From Methanoplanus limicola DSM 2279 (GTDB lineage Archaea > Halobacteriota > Methanomicrobia > Methanomicrobiales > Methanomicrobiaceae), in the NCBI RefSeq assembly GCF_000243255.1, contig NZ_CM001436.1, forward strand, positions 2,396,020-2,460,019: DNA of 64,000 nt. Direction: 5' to 3'. This document shows, piece by piece, positions 1-8,576 of the stretch. The number at the start of each line of letters is the position of its first letter. The first letter of the stretch is position 1. A program made the position numbers and the translations under genes. A model generated the notes under the pieces. That model saw only the letters and a program-made list of their open reading frames with translations. It had not been told where the DNA came from and did no database searches.

Positions 1-1
1 G

Positions 2-652
2 GAAATGGGACTTTCAAATAGCCATCTCTTCTTTGAGAAGTGCTTCATTATTATTGAAGGACCTACTGAATCAAATTTTATTCCTCAGGCATACAGAAAA
101 CTATATAATTCTTCTATGGCAGAAGATGGAATTACACTTATTGAACTTGGTGGAAACGGAGCCGCTCTGAATTTCTTAAAACTTCTAATGAAAAATAAGA
201 GTGACCTAATAATCCTATTCCTTGACAACGATACTAAAAGAATCAGAAGGGAGAAATTGCTCACTGATGATATGATTTCTTCTTCAGGAATGACAGAAAG
301 CGATTACAGGATGTCTGTCGATAATTTTTTTAAGGAGAGGTTAATTTATATTGGAGAGAAGGAATTTGAGGATACATTTTCCAATGAAGTAATATTAAGC
401 GTTTTAAACAGATATAGGCCAAAAAAGGATGAAAAATTGTGGATTGATGAAGATATACGGAAGATGCGAGAGAAGAACAAATTTTCAGATGAAATAATTT
501 CATGTGTAGCAAAAGAATGTAAACCAAACTATCTTAATAAACCTGAACTTGGAACTTTTCTTGCTTCTTTAATTGAAAAGGAAGATATTCCACAGACTGT
601 AAAAGATCTTTTTAGTAAAGCCAGAGATATTTCAGGTGTAGAATTTTTGTAG
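2..652 (+). CDS. OLD-family endonuclease, C-terminal TOPRIM part (5' truncated by window)
   Basis: The reading frame is open to the window edge, so only the C-terminal part is seen and the ATG at 5 is probably internal. The visible region starts with a TOPRIM-like motif (IIEGPTESNF, acidic Glu) followed about 50 residues later by FLDNDTKR, the DxD-type acidic pair. This order is typical of the nuclease domain of OLD-family ATP-dependent endonucleases. The N-terminal ABC-type ATPase would lie upstream of the window. Members act in phage defence or DNA processing. The TOPRIM reading is based on motif recognition only; the role is inferred. Confidence 0.55.
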   Translation, partial: EMGLSNSHLFFEKCFIIIEGPTESNFIPQAYRKLYNSSMAEDGITLIELGGNGAALNFLKLLMKNKSDLIILFLDNDTKRIRREKLLTDDMISSSGMTESDYRMSVDNFFKERLIYIGEKEFEDTFSNEVILSVLNRYRPKKDEKLWIDEDIRKMREKNKFSDEIISCVAKECKPNYLNKPELGTFLASLIEKEDIPQTVKDLFSKARDISGVEFL

Positions 653-658
653 AAAATT

Positions 659-979
659 ATGGATGTAACAGGCTGTTCAAATGGTTCTCCTGACATCAAA
701 ACTGGTTCAGGATATGGAATCAGAATCAAATCAAAGGATCGTGATCTATTTTTCCAGAAAGAATGGAACTCTGTTGAGGTTATAATCGATAGTGAAAAGT
801 TTATTGAAGTTTCGATCTCAAAATCTTTTTGGAATACTTGTATTGAACTAAAAAGTAAGGAGATCGGCAGGTGGATGCTTGATAATAATCATGCACCATG
901 GCCGAAATATAAGACTCCTAAATTTAAGCTGGAGCCTTCAGAAAACCGAAGATTTATACTTACAAATAATCAGAAATAG
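659..979 (+). CDS. small hypothetical protein
   Basis: A 106-residue protein that I do not recognise. The ATG lies 6 bp after the stop of the OLD-like gene, so the two are probably cotranscribed. It is mixed alpha/beta in character and rich in Lys, Trp and aromatic residues, with no signal peptide or membrane segment. It could be an accessory subunit of the upstream nuclease, but only position supports that. Confidence 0.5.
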   Translation: MDVTGCSNGSPDIKTGSGYGIRIKSKDRDLFFQKEWNSVEVIIDSEKFIEVSISKSFWNTCIELKSKEIGRWMLDNNHAPWPKYKTPKFKLEPSENRRFILTNNQK

Positions 980-982
980 ATT

Positions 983-1093
983 TTAAACTATGAAATTTAA
1001 TGATGTGTGTATTATTATGGCAAAGTCATAATTACAAATATTATTTATTACATCGAGAATATCCGCAAGAGAGAGATCGACCTCACGCGACAT
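983..1093 (-). pseudogene. truncated HEPN-domain remnant
   Basis: A 36-codon frame begins with an ATG that overlaps the stop of the MNT gene (ATGTCGCGTGA). It reads MSREVDLSLADILDVI, which resembles the first helix of HEPN toxins (L.LADILEAI). The frame then ends at a TAA, before any catalytic RX4-6H motif. MNT and HEPN genes usually form an overlapping pair, so this is read as the broken partner. The similarity is short and by eye. Confidence 0.5.
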
Positions 1094-1514
1094 AGACGAC
1101 CTCACTCATCACATCGTCACGGATATGTGGGTTTAAACCGTCATATGTGACAAGGTCAACACTTCTCTCAAAGATGGATTCAGGATAGAATTTAAGTTCC
1201 ATATAATTGTCAAAAGTCTTTTCTCCTTCCCTGAATTCAACAAATACATCAACATCACTCTTTGGGGTATCTGTTCCCCTGGCACATGAGCCGAATATGC
1301 CAATCCTTAATACCCCGAATTTTTGAAATATTTCAGCCTCATATTTTATCAGGAGGTTAATTGGTGATGTTATGTGTGACAGTGCAGATGACATGGTGTG
1401 TGGTATAGTTGTAGCATTCAGTGGGTTATCATTATTACCATTATTCTCTGATGTTTTCAGGTTATCTAATGAGCCAGTTTTTTCTGTTGATTTTGAATTA
1501 TATGATGTATTCAT
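1083..1514 (-). CDS. MNT-type nucleotidyltransferase (MntA-like)
   Basis: A minimal nucleotidyltransferase fold protein. The central motif GIFGSCARG followed by SDVDVFVEF gives the GS(x)9D(x)D metal-binding signature. MntA-type enzymes AMPylate a HEPN RNase toxin and so act as antitoxins. The first 55 residues are an unusual Asn/Ser/Thr-rich extension not typical of the family; a shorter start at Met41 (MSSALSHIT) is possible. The HEPN partner downstream is reduced to a stub, so this antitoxin appears orphaned. Confidence 0.75.
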   Translation of the reverse strand: MNTSYNSKSTEKTGSLDNLKTSENNGNNDNPLNATTIPHTMSSALSHITSPINLLIKYEAEIFQKFGVLRIGIFGSCARGTDTPKSDVDVFVEFREGEKTFDNYMELKFYPESIFERSVDLVTYDGLNPHIRDDVMSEVVYVA

Positions 1515-1618
1515 TTTCTGTACCGGACATATGTTCTTAGATAATAAATAACTGCTGCTTACCCGGGATTTTCTGCCTGTAAGAAATTACCAGGTCACCG
1601 ATCATACAGAAATCTGTC

Positions 1619-1790
1619 ATTAACTATTATCCATATCTCCGGATAATTCTGATTTAAGATTAACTAATGTCCAACAATACATACAGTGAAAATTAACTAA
1701 AATGGGACATATTATAATGCAAGTATTAACTAATAATGAACAAAAGATAATGTAAGAATTAACAAAAATTCATAAAAATATAACATACAC
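1619..1790. repeat. 33-bp spaced ATTAACTA repeat array
   Basis: The motif ATTAACTA occurs at 1619, 1659, 1692 and 1725, with ATTAACAA at 1758. The last four copies are spaced exactly 33 bp, about three helical turns, and the first by 40 bp. Flanking bases are partly shared (TAATG, AATATAA). The array ends about 35 bp before the ATPase start at 1826. It looks like a multi-site regulator-binding region, not a CRISPR, because only 8-10 bp per unit is conserved. It accounts for the gene-free stretch 1515-1825. Confidence 0.6.
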
Positions 1791-1825
1791 TAAAACATTA
1801 TATCCTGTCACGGCAATAACTAATC

Positions 1826-3139
1826 ATGCAGGAACTCACAAAACTTGAGATCCTGGAGATCCTGAATGACTGGAATTACTGGAACAGGGACTTTGAAGAA
1901 TACATCCCAAGACAGGAATACCTTGACAGGATAAAACTCTTCAGGAAATCAGGAGAAATAATTGTCCTGACCGGGATTCGGAGGAGTGGAAAATCAACTC
2001 TCCTAAAACTTGAAATGCAGTCTTTAGCAGAGGAAAAAAGCAAAAAAGAACTGCTCTATATCTATTTCGAAGACCCAAGACTATCAGACAACCTGAACAC
2101 AAAAACACTTGACCTAATCCTTGAAGTGTACAGAGAGAACATAAACCCAAAAGGTGAAATCTTCCTCTTCCTCGATGAAATCCAGAACGTTTCCGGATGG
2201 GAAAAATGGGTCAGAACTGCCTATGAATTAAAAAAAGCAAAAATCTACGTAACCGGGTCATCATCAAAACTTCTCTCAGGAGAAATTGCAACGTCAATTG
2301 GTGGCAGGTACCTGAACATTGACGTCTATCCCTTAACCTTCCGGGAATACCTCATCTTTAAGGGAATAAAATGCACAGACCTCATGGAATACACTGCGAG
2401 AAAAACTGATATAAACCGCTTCTTCACTGAATATCTTAGATACGGAGGATTCCCAAGGATTGCAACCGTAGAAGAAGACTTAAAAAAAGAGGAACTGATC
2501 TCATATTTCAATACAATACTGTTAAAAGACATAATGGCCCGATACGGGCTTAAAAACTACGACAAACTAAAAACACTTGCCGAATACATACTCTCAAACG
2601 ACACAAAACAAAACAGCATAAGCAGCATAGGAAAAGCACTAAAATACGGGTATAACACAACCGGAGATTACATTGACTACCTAAAACAGGTCTATATGCT
2701 ATTTGAAATCAGAAATTACAATTACTCCCTTAAAAAACAGATAGCATCTGATACCAAATACTATACAACAGATACGGGTTTTGTAAACACTCTTTCGTTC
2801 TCATTCTCAGGAAATATGGGCAGACTGTTTGAAAATATCGTCTTCAACGAACTAAAGCGAAGAGGTGGGGAGATATTTTTCCTGAACGCGAATGGCCATG
2901 AATGTGACTTCATTGTTAAATCCGGTGATAAAATAACAGAATGCTTTCAGGTCTGCTACAAACTTAACGAATATAACAAAAAAAGAGAGACTGAAGGACT
3001 CCTCATGGCCTGCAGGAAATTCGGGCTGAAAACGGGCTTTATCATAACCGAGAGCTATTCCGAAGCATTTTATGAAGATGAAATAAAGATAGAACTAATC
3101 CCTATAACAGCGTTTCTGTTAAAAATCCCGGTTAGCTGA
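1826..3139 (+). CDS. AAA ATPase with DUF4143 C-terminus
   Basis: A 437-residue archaeal-type AAA ATPase. The N-terminal half carries Walker A (GIRRSGKSTL, about residue 49) and Walker B with the sensor region (IFLFLDEIQNVSGW). The C-terminal half matches the DUF4143 nuclease-like region (VFNELKRRGGEIFF, then ECDFIV). Families of this kind are common in archaea and have no settled function; some are suspected of toxin-like or defence roles. It stands alone behind the 33-bp repeat array, which probably controls it. Confidence 0.85.
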   Translation: MQELTKLEILEILNDWNYWNRDFEEYIPRQEYLDRIKLFRKSGEIIVLTGIRRSGKSTLLKLEMQSLAEEKSKKELLYIYFEDPRLSDNLNTKTLDLILEVYRENINPKGEIFLFLDEIQNVSGWEKWVRTAYELKKAKIYVTGSSSKLLSGEIATSIGGRYLNIDVYPLTFREYLIFKGIKCTDLMEYTARKTDINRFFTEYLRYGGFPRIATVEEDLKKEELISYFNTILLKDIMARYGLKNYDKLKTLAEYILSNDTKQNSISSIGKALKYGYNTTGDYIDYLKQVYMLFEIRNYNYSLKKQIASDTKYYTTDTGFVNTLSFSFSGNMGRLFENIVFNELKRRGGEIFFLNANGHECDFIVKSGDKITECFQVCYKLNEYNKKRETEGLLMACRKFGLKTGFIITESYSEAFYEDEIKIELIPITAFLLKIPVS

Positions 3140-3322
3140 TAAAAATATCATATCCCTTCTGACGGGAATAATCAAATACACTTTTTTGCTGCAAAATGTA
3201 ATTATTGCTAAAAAGCTGAAAGGAAATTTCTACCGGCACTTTTCCGGCGGTCAGAAAATTCCGGCTAATGCAGTAGTATATATCTGATTCCGGGGAAATT
3301 CAGACCTTTAAAATTGTCAGAA

Positions 3323-3826
3323 TTACCTTTCCCCTTTATGACCGTGACAGACATATTTATGCTCCTCTCCGCAGTATCCGGGCACCGGATTATTACCATC
3401 ATCCCCACCGGTATTGTAACCGCTATTGCTGTCACTATTGTCAGTATTGCTGCTACCATTTATTCCGGATGAGAATGCCGTGCTCTTTGAATTCTGAACA
3501 TTTTGCCTTTCAGAGATGTACTCTGAAATTTCATTTAATTTCTCTTCGCCAAGCATCTCTCCAATAATTGCATTGTTTAGTGCGTCTACACTCTTTACAA
3601 TTGGAGAATCCGGATTTATCGAATATTCAGTAACACCACGATCATGAACATTAAGTATATTCCATTCAGCAAATTTTTTTATAACCCTGCCGGCAGTAAC
3701 CCGTGAAATTTTAGCCTCTTCAGCCAGTTCTGTAACATTGAATTTAATCTCCCTAAGCGGCAGGAGAAATTCAAGTATTCTCAGCTCACAGGTATTGCCA
3801 AATATTCCTTCAAAAGGACGATTCAT
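3323..3826 (-). CDS. winged-helix transcriptional regulator with low-complexity tail
   Basis: Residues 1-75 form a winged helix-turn-helix (LRILEFLLPL, then FNVTELAEEAKISRVTAGRVIKKF, split by the loop). The C-terminal 50 residues are Ser/Asn/Gly-rich and end in a Cys/His cluster (GYCGEEHKYVCHGHKG) that could bind metal. The start is preceded by GGTGG. Asn-rich segments also occur in the nearby MNT protein. Target genes are unknown. Confidence 0.7.
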   Translation of the reverse strand: MNRPFEGIFGNTCELRILEFLLPLREIKFNVTELAEEAKISRVTAGRVIKKFAEWNILNVHDRGVTEYSINPDSPIVKSVDALNNAIIGEMLGEEKLNEISEYISERQNVQNSKSTAFSSGINGSSNTDNSDSNSGYNTGGDDGNNPVPGYCGEEHKYVCHGHKGER

Positions 3827-3945
3827 ATTCCACCAGTATTTTTCAGATATTATTCATTTTACTTTCAGAGTTTCAGGATGATCATATATATAATCACAAG
3901 TGATAAAAATATTTTGCAGAGCCATGATATTGTAATATTAAAATA

Positions 3946-4269
3946 TTATAATTTACATTTGGGACATATGTCCTCATACTTAAGGCACTTCATAGCAATG
4001 CTTATTCCATGAGAATCAAGTGCTGAAGATACCTTTTTAATATCAATTATATAATATTTGATATCTTTTTTCTTCACCTCGCTTATATAACTCCCATTAA
4101 GCAGATAAGAGACAGCATCATCAAATTTTAAATAATCTTTACCAGGATATTTTTTTAAATACAATTTGTTCAACTTTTTAGAATTATAACCACGATCTGA
4201 TCTGAAGCACCTGCCCTTGTATAATACATTGAGAATATAAATCATCTCAGCAATTAATATACAAATCAC
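3946..4269 (-). CDS. conserved small hypothetical protein
   Basis: About 107 residues if the GTG at 4269 is used, or 99 from the ATG nine codons later; neither has a clear Shine-Dalgarno. The protein is basic and Lys/Tyr-rich and ends in CPKCKL, a possible CxxC. Short DNA-binding-like segments are present (FDDAVSYLLNGSYISEV). I do not recognise the family. Confidence 0.5.
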   Translation of the reverse strand: MICILIAEMIYILNVLYKGRCFRSDRGYNSKKLNKLYLKKYPGKDYLKFDDAVSYLLNGSYISEVKKKDIKYYIIDIKKVSSALDSHGISIAMKCLKYEDICPKCKL

Positions 4270-4357
4270 CTTTAATCATAACTTTTACAATTCCGGTCCG
4301 TTAAAGATTTCGCAGAACGATTACGAAATAACCCGGAAAAAGCAGTAACTTTTTTCG

Positions 4358-5008
4358 TCAGTCCAGGTATGGCATATGTGCTCTGGAAAATATCACCGGC
4401 GGAAATTCATATAACGGGTCCAGTTCACCTGCATTTTCATTGATAATCTCATAGACCCTCAATATACCCATATCCTCCCCGCTGCCGGATTCCTTATACC
4501 TGTAGTCAATGCCGGCAAAAACCCTCATCTTAAGGTCATATCCAAATGAGATAACAGGGCCTTTTGGGTACATCAGACCCTCCTTTTCAATCTCCGGCAG
4601 GGAACGGTCACAGATCGCCTCTGCATCCACCGTATAGGAATAGAGGCTGTTTTTATCGGAGTGCTCTTCAATGAAATACTGAATATCCCCATAATCCACA
4701 AGGCTGGCATGAAACATCATATCTTTTGTGGATGCCGGAGACTGTGATCCGTTTAAATCAGCGGCAGGTCCTGCAAACATTATCGCTGCCGGATCTCCGT
4801 TTGGCGAGAGCAGAAAATCCATCTCCTTAACCTGCCTCTCTGCATACGTCCCGGAGACAGAATTAAAACTGCATCTGTCAAAGGCTGTACAATCACTTCC
4901 GTCAGTAAATGCACAGACACCCTGCACCGGAATTCCGGTTAAAAACAGAGAGATAATAAATATTAAACCAGCTTTTCTGACACTAAAACCCCATACAGTC
5001 CCGCTCAT
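4358..5008 (-). CDS. secreted hypothetical protein
   Basis: 216 residues with an N-terminal signal peptide (RK, then a hydrophobic core LIFIISLFLTGIPV, cleavage near CAFT). The mature part has no family I recognise and no second membrane segment, so it is probably extracytoplasmic. A TATA-like TTTTTAAA at 5032-5039 lies about 25 bp before the ATG, suggesting a very short leader. It lies downstream of ars operon 1 on the same strand but has its own promoter signal. Confidence 0.6.
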   Translation of the reverse strand: MSGTVWGFSVRKAGLIFIISLFLTGIPVQGVCAFTDGSDCTAFDRCSFNSVSGTYAERQVKEMDFLLSPNGDPAAIMFAGPAADLNGSQSPASTKDMMFHASLVDYGDIQYFIEEHSDKNSLYSYTVDAEAICDRSLPEIEKEGLMYPKGPVISFGYDLKMRVFAGIDYRYKESGSGEDMGILRVYEIINENAGELDPLYEFPPVIFSRAHMPYLD

Positions 5009-5084
5009 CTCAGAGTATATGAAACTGCACCTTTAAAAAGAGATCCCGGAGGAGATATATATTTTAGGAGACCGAATAAAAAAT

Positions 5085-5426
5085 TCAAAGTCTTTTAAGA
5101 GCTTTTCTAAGCTCAGATGAGAGAATCTCAATCTCAGCAAAAGCAGGCTCATCCACACCCCTCTTCTCAATCCCAAGATCTGTTGCCGTAATATGCAGAA
5201 CAGGCAAAACACCGAGTGCATTTAATTTCTTACATGAACAGCAGTCCGGACATCCCTCAATGACAACAACCTCTGAATCTGAAGATAACCCATCAGAGAT
5301 ATCTGCTGCGGGGATATGCCTCTCAAAAACCCCGGGATGCCTCTGCATAAAAGCATTCACCGCCTGACCCGTAAGCCTGCCGGTATTTGAGATCCCGCTG
5401 CAGGTTACAACGATTAACTCACTCAT
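5085..5426 (-). CDS. DGC-domain putative zinc-binding protein (ars operon 1)
   Basis: 113 residues with the family pattern VTCSGISN near the N-terminus and EGCPDCCSCKK in the middle, both Cys-rich and likely metal or metalloid ligands. The start overlaps the arsC stop (ATGA), so the two are translationally coupled. Homologues lie at 25878, 36741 and 40266, always beside arsenic or thiol-redox genes. That context suggests a role in metalloid handling, such as a chaperone or sensor for As(III). This is inferred. Confidence 0.75.
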   Translation of the reverse strand: MSELIVVTCSGISNTGRLTGQAVNAFMQRHPGVFERHIPAADISDGLSSDSEVVVIEGCPDCCSCKKLNALGVLPVLHITATDLGIEKRGVDEPAFAEIEILSSELRKALKRL

Positions 5427-5842
5427 ATCCTGTCACCAAATTTTTCATCAATAAAACCGGTGACCTCATCCCTTATCCCCCTGAAAACCTCCATAACCTC
5501 TGCATCACTGCCGGATGCAGCGGACGGATCGGAAAAACCGGCATGAATCTTCTCCTTCGCCCAGGGAAACATAGGACAGGCACCTTTTGCACTGTCACAT
5601 ACAGTTACCAGGAGGTCCATCTCAACACCAAAAAACTCATCAAGCTTTTTGGACCACTGCCTGGAGATATCAATACCGATCTCATCCATAGCCCTTATCG
5701 CATAAGGATTAACAGACGTAACCTCAGTTCCGGCTGAAAAAGCCTCAAATATCTCCCCAAAACGGGCATTCAGATACCCTTCAGCCATCTGCGACCTTGC
5801 ACTGTTATGAGTGCACACAAACAAAACCTTCTTCTTAGCCAT
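5423..5842 (-). CDS. arsC: arsenate reductase, thioredoxin-coupled (copy 1)
   Basis: 139 residues of the low-molecular-weight phosphatase type. The P-loop is CTHNSARS with nucleophile Cys10, followed by the resolving pair in VCDSAKGAC at Cys82 and Cys89. This is exactly the Cys spacing of the Staphylococcus-type ArsC. It reduces As(V) to As(III), which ACR3 then exports; a thioredoxin must recycle it. It lies between arsG and the DGC gene. A near copy is at 26291. Confidence 0.93.
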   Translation of the reverse strand: MAKKKVLFVCTHNSARSQMAEGYLNARFGEIFEAFSAGTEVTSVNPYAIRAMDEIGIDISRQWSKKLDEFFGVEMDLLVTVCDSAKGACPMFPWAKEKIHAGFSDPSAASGSDAEVMEVFRGIRDEVTGFIDEKFGDRI

Positions 5843-5924
5843 TTAATATATATCCATTAAAAACACTCAGCAGAGAGATATAACCGACATATCCCCTCCA
5901 AAGAGAGCATAAATTCCAGAGCTG

Positions 5925-6647
5925 TCATAAAACCAGACCTTTAATCCAGATTCCGGTATAGAAAATTCCGCCGGCAATGAAGACATAAGCCGCAGCAGTC
6001 CTGATATATGAATCAGCCTTATTCACCCGGTTCATAAACCTGACAGCCCCTTTCATCCCTCCCGCAATAAGCAGAGAGACAAGAATTACAGGAAATGCCG
6101 TTGCAAGAGCAAAAGATGCCGGAATTATCAGAGGATCGGAGTTATTGGCCGCTAACGGAATTAACATCCCAAAGAAAAGTGCCGCACTGAAAGGGCAGAA
6201 TGCAACAGCAAATACAAACCCCAGCCCAAAACTTCCAAAAAGACCCCGATCAAAGAGCCACATTTTAAGCCTGCCGGAATAATCACCATTCAAAAACCCG
6301 AAAGAATCAAAAGAGATCTCCTTTAGGATAATAATTCCTATAATCAGCAAAAACGGCCCAAGAAGCATCTCACCGTAATTCCTGAGAAATGCAGATACAG
6401 GAGCAACACCAAGTTCCAGCCACAAAACAGCCGCTGCAACAAGGATATAGCCCAAAGCCCTGCCGCCCGCGTACAGAATTCCGGCTGACAAAGTCCTCAC
6501 AAATTTCTCACCCTTCCCGGAGATATATGCAATGGCCGCCATATTTGTCGCAAGCGGGCACGGACTGAATGCAGTCATCAGCCCTATAAAAAAGGCTGCA
6601 ATAACGGGAATGCCGCTCATTCCCATAGTTTCCATAAATCCGGTCAA
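5925..6647 (-). CDS. ArsG-like (CcdA/DsbD-type) membrane transporter (copy 1)
   Basis: 240 residues, about six membrane segments, with the CcdA-type paired motifs SPCPLATN in helix 1 and AFCPFSAAL in helix 4. NCBI names close relatives of this protein, next to ArsF, 'ArsG family' permeases after the arsEFG operon of Shewanella, where they export aminophenyl-arsenicals. The start overlaps the arsF stop by 4 bp. The substrate here is inferred. It could instead move electrons across the membrane as CcdA does. Confidence 0.75.
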   Translation of the reverse strand: MTGFMETMGMSGIPVIAAFFIGLMTAFSPCPLATNMAAIAYISGKGEKFVRTLSAGILYAGGRALGYILVAAAVLWLELGVAPVSAFLRNYGEMLLGPFLLIIGIIILKEISFDSFGFLNGDYSGRLKMWLFDRGLFGSFGLGFVFAVAFCPFSAALFFGMLIPLAANNSDPLIIPASFALATAFPVILVSLLIAGGMKGAVRFMNRVNKADSYIRTAAAYVFIAGGIFYTGIWIKGLVL

Positions 6648-7105
6648 GAACTACCCCCTATGAGTGGGTCTAAGATATTTTTCAGATATTCTGCAAAGGA
6701 TTCAGGATCATTTAAACGGTACAGAGCACCGACAAGGTTTTCATGGTAAAACTCTCCGTCTTTGCCGTAAACCCCTATCATCAGGGACGAACCGCCGGCC
6801 CCGTACTTCTCAGCCAGCTCCTTATTCTCCTCTTCATCAATGTTTACATGCTCAAAGATCAGTTTTCCTGATTCAAGCTGAGGCTTATAATAGGTCTGAA
6901 CCGTCTCATTAGCAAGCTCACCAAGAATAACACATGAATAGCACTGACTGTTTGTGTGGAAATGGTACAGTTCAGCCTTCAAAGCCCCGAATTTATCTGA
7001 ATTTACAGAATCCGGTATACCCTCATCTGTATTCTCTGTGCACCCCGCAATAATAAACAATGATAACAATGCAAGCACAACGCCCGCCTTTAATGCCGTT
7101 TTCAT
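6644..7105 (-). CDS. ArsF-like lipoprotein with thioredoxin-type Cys motif (copy 1)
   Basis: 153 residues. Residues 1-21 form a lipoprotein signal ending in a lipobox (IIAGC). The mature domain reads ELYHFHTNSQCYSCVILGELA, broken after the C-x2-C pair, with a thioredoxin-like SLMIGVY strand later. This pattern matches proteins called ArsF, a nitroreductase subunit of the arsEFG system. It probably works outside the membrane with the adjacent ArsG-like protein, to which it is coupled by a 4-bp overlap. Confidence 0.72.
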   Translation of the reverse strand: MKTALKAGVVLALLSLFIIAGCTENTDEGIPDSVNSDKFGALKAELYHFHTNSQCYSCVILGELANETVQTYYKPQLESGKLIFEHVNIDEEENKELAEKYGAGGSSLMIGVYGKDGEFYHENLVGALYRLNDPESFAEYLKNILDPLIGGSS

Positions 7106-7175
7106 CTCAAATCATTCCTCAAACTGTTTTTTTAAAGATACATACTCATCCGGAAAATACAGTGGATATGAATAA

Positions 7176-8273
7176 TCATCCATCGGACTCATTTCCTTTA
7201 AACATTCCCTCTGTCCCAAGACATATTTTTACAAGCATAAGCATAACCGGCACCTCAATGAGCACACCGACAACCGTTGCAAGTGCTGCTCCGGATGAAA
7301 GCCCAAAGAGAATCGCTGCTGTTGCAATGGCAACCTCAAAATGATTCGATGCCCCAATCATCCCGACAGGAGCTGCATCACGGTAAGGCAGTCTGAAGCG
7401 TCGTGCCAGGACAAAGTAGCCAAGAGTGAATATCAGCATTGTCTGAATGAAGAGCGGAACTGCAATCCAGAGTATTGTTAGCGGATTTTGAACTATTACA
7501 TCACCCTTGAAACTGAAGAGTAAAACAAGTGTTCCAAGAAGTGCGATAATGCTCACCGGAGTTAAAATATGCAGGAATTTCTCCTCAAACCAGGCCATGC
7601 CCTTCTTTGAGATTATCCATCTCCTTGTCAGATAGCCAAGGACAAGAGGAAGCCCGACATATACTGCAACCGAGAGCAAAATAGTCTGCCACGGAATCGG
7701 CATTGAATTAACCCCGAGCAGAAATCCTCCAAGTGGTGCATACAAAATGAGCATTGTAAGCGAGTTTATTGCAACCATAATCAGAGTTAAGCCGTCGTTT
7801 CCGCGTGCAAGGTAACTCCACATAAGAACCATTGCAGTGCATGGAGCAATTCCAAGAAGGATACACCCTGATACATAACTTCTCCAGAGTTCAACCTCAG
7901 TCCCGTTTGCCAGAATTTCTGTTCCGGGAATAAAGTCGACAAAGACATATCCAAGGAAGAAGTATGCAATCAGAAACATTGTAAACGGCTTAATCGCCCA
8001 GTTTATAATAAGCGTCAGCAGAACGGGCTTTGGCGTCTGTGCCGCTCTTAAAACCTCTCCAAAGTCTATCTTTACCATTATTGGATACATCATGAAAAAA
8101 AGAGCGATTGCAATTGGAATTGAGACCTCATAGACAGAATAACTATCCAGTGTAACCGCGGCCTGCGGGAAAAATCTTCCAAGAAGAATACCGCCCGCTA
8201 TACACAGAGCAACCCATATGGTAAGATATTTCTCAAATGTGTTCAGTCTTTTGATATTTTTATGGTCAGACAT
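7176..8273 (-). CDS. acr3: arsenite efflux transporter ACR3 (copy 1)
   Basis: 365 residues with ten predicted membrane helices, normal for ACR3. The conserved Cys of helix 4 is Cys145 ([10 protein letters not shown]) and the conserved Glu of helix 9 is Glu313 ([10 protein letters not shown]). It exports As(III), driven by the proton gradient. It is the first gene of ars operon 1, with two ArsR-type operators upstream. The central kilobase is almost base-identical to the copy at 28028 although the other operon genes are clearly diverged. Confidence 0.95.
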   Translation of the reverse strand: MSDHKNIKRLNTFEKYLTIWVALCIAGGILLGRFFPQAAVTLDSYSVYEVSIPIAIALFFMMYPIMVKIDFGEVLRAAQTPKPVLLTLIINWAIKPFTMFLIAYFFLGYVFVDFIPGTEILANGTEVELWRSYVSGCILLGIAPCTAMVLMWSYLARGNDGLTLIMVAINSLTMLILYAPLGGFLLGVNSMPIPWQTILLSVAVYVGLPLVLGYLTRRWIISKKGMAWFEEKFLHILTPVSIIALLGTLVLLFSFKGDVIVQNPLTILWIAVPLFIQTMLIFTLGYFVLARRFRLPYRDAAPVGMIGASNHFEVAIATAAILFGLSSGAALATVVGVLIEVPVMLMLVKICLGTEGMFKGNESDG

Positions 8274-8335
8274 ATCTCAGCTCCGGTCTCATTTACACAG
8301 AGCAGCCAGTTATCTGAATGCTGATATAAATGAGT

Positions 8336-8355
8336 ATTTCAAATTTGTTTGAAAC
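8336..8355. promoter_or_regulatory. ArsR-type operator 1a
   Basis: ATTTCA-N8-TGAAAC, containing the perfect 7-bp arms TTTCAAA/TTTGAAA at 8337-8354. It lies 63 bp before the acr3 start and is one of nine such sites in the window. Operon 1 has no arsR of its own, so control is probably by the ArsR proteins at 29239 or 33025. Confidence 0.75.
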
Positions 8356-8388
8356 AATAATTGATCATAACCCCATATATATCTAATT

Positions 8389-8408
8389 GTTTCAGATTGT
8401 TTTGAAAC
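8389..8408. promoter_or_regulatory. ArsR-type operator 1b
   Basis: GTTTCA-N8-TGAAAC, exactly 53 bp from operator 1a. The same 53-bp spacing is seen at 33584/33637. Together with 1a it occupies the gene-free stretch between acr3 (ends 8273) and moaD (8577). Confidence 0.72.
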
Positions 8409-8576
8409 AGTGTGAAGAACAATAATCACGCAAAAAATACAGGCAAATGTGCCGGAAGATTACACATTCAGACTGATTTATGGCACAAATACATCTTAAA
8501 ACAAAAATAAGGGAAATGATGAGCACGATCACCATCTGTGAACCGTTATTCATGACCGGTGCACAACCGGCATACC

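Noticed and set aside
1619-1790. CRISPR array
   Set aside because: Only 8-10 bp per 33-bp unit is conserved and there are no distinct repeats and spacers.
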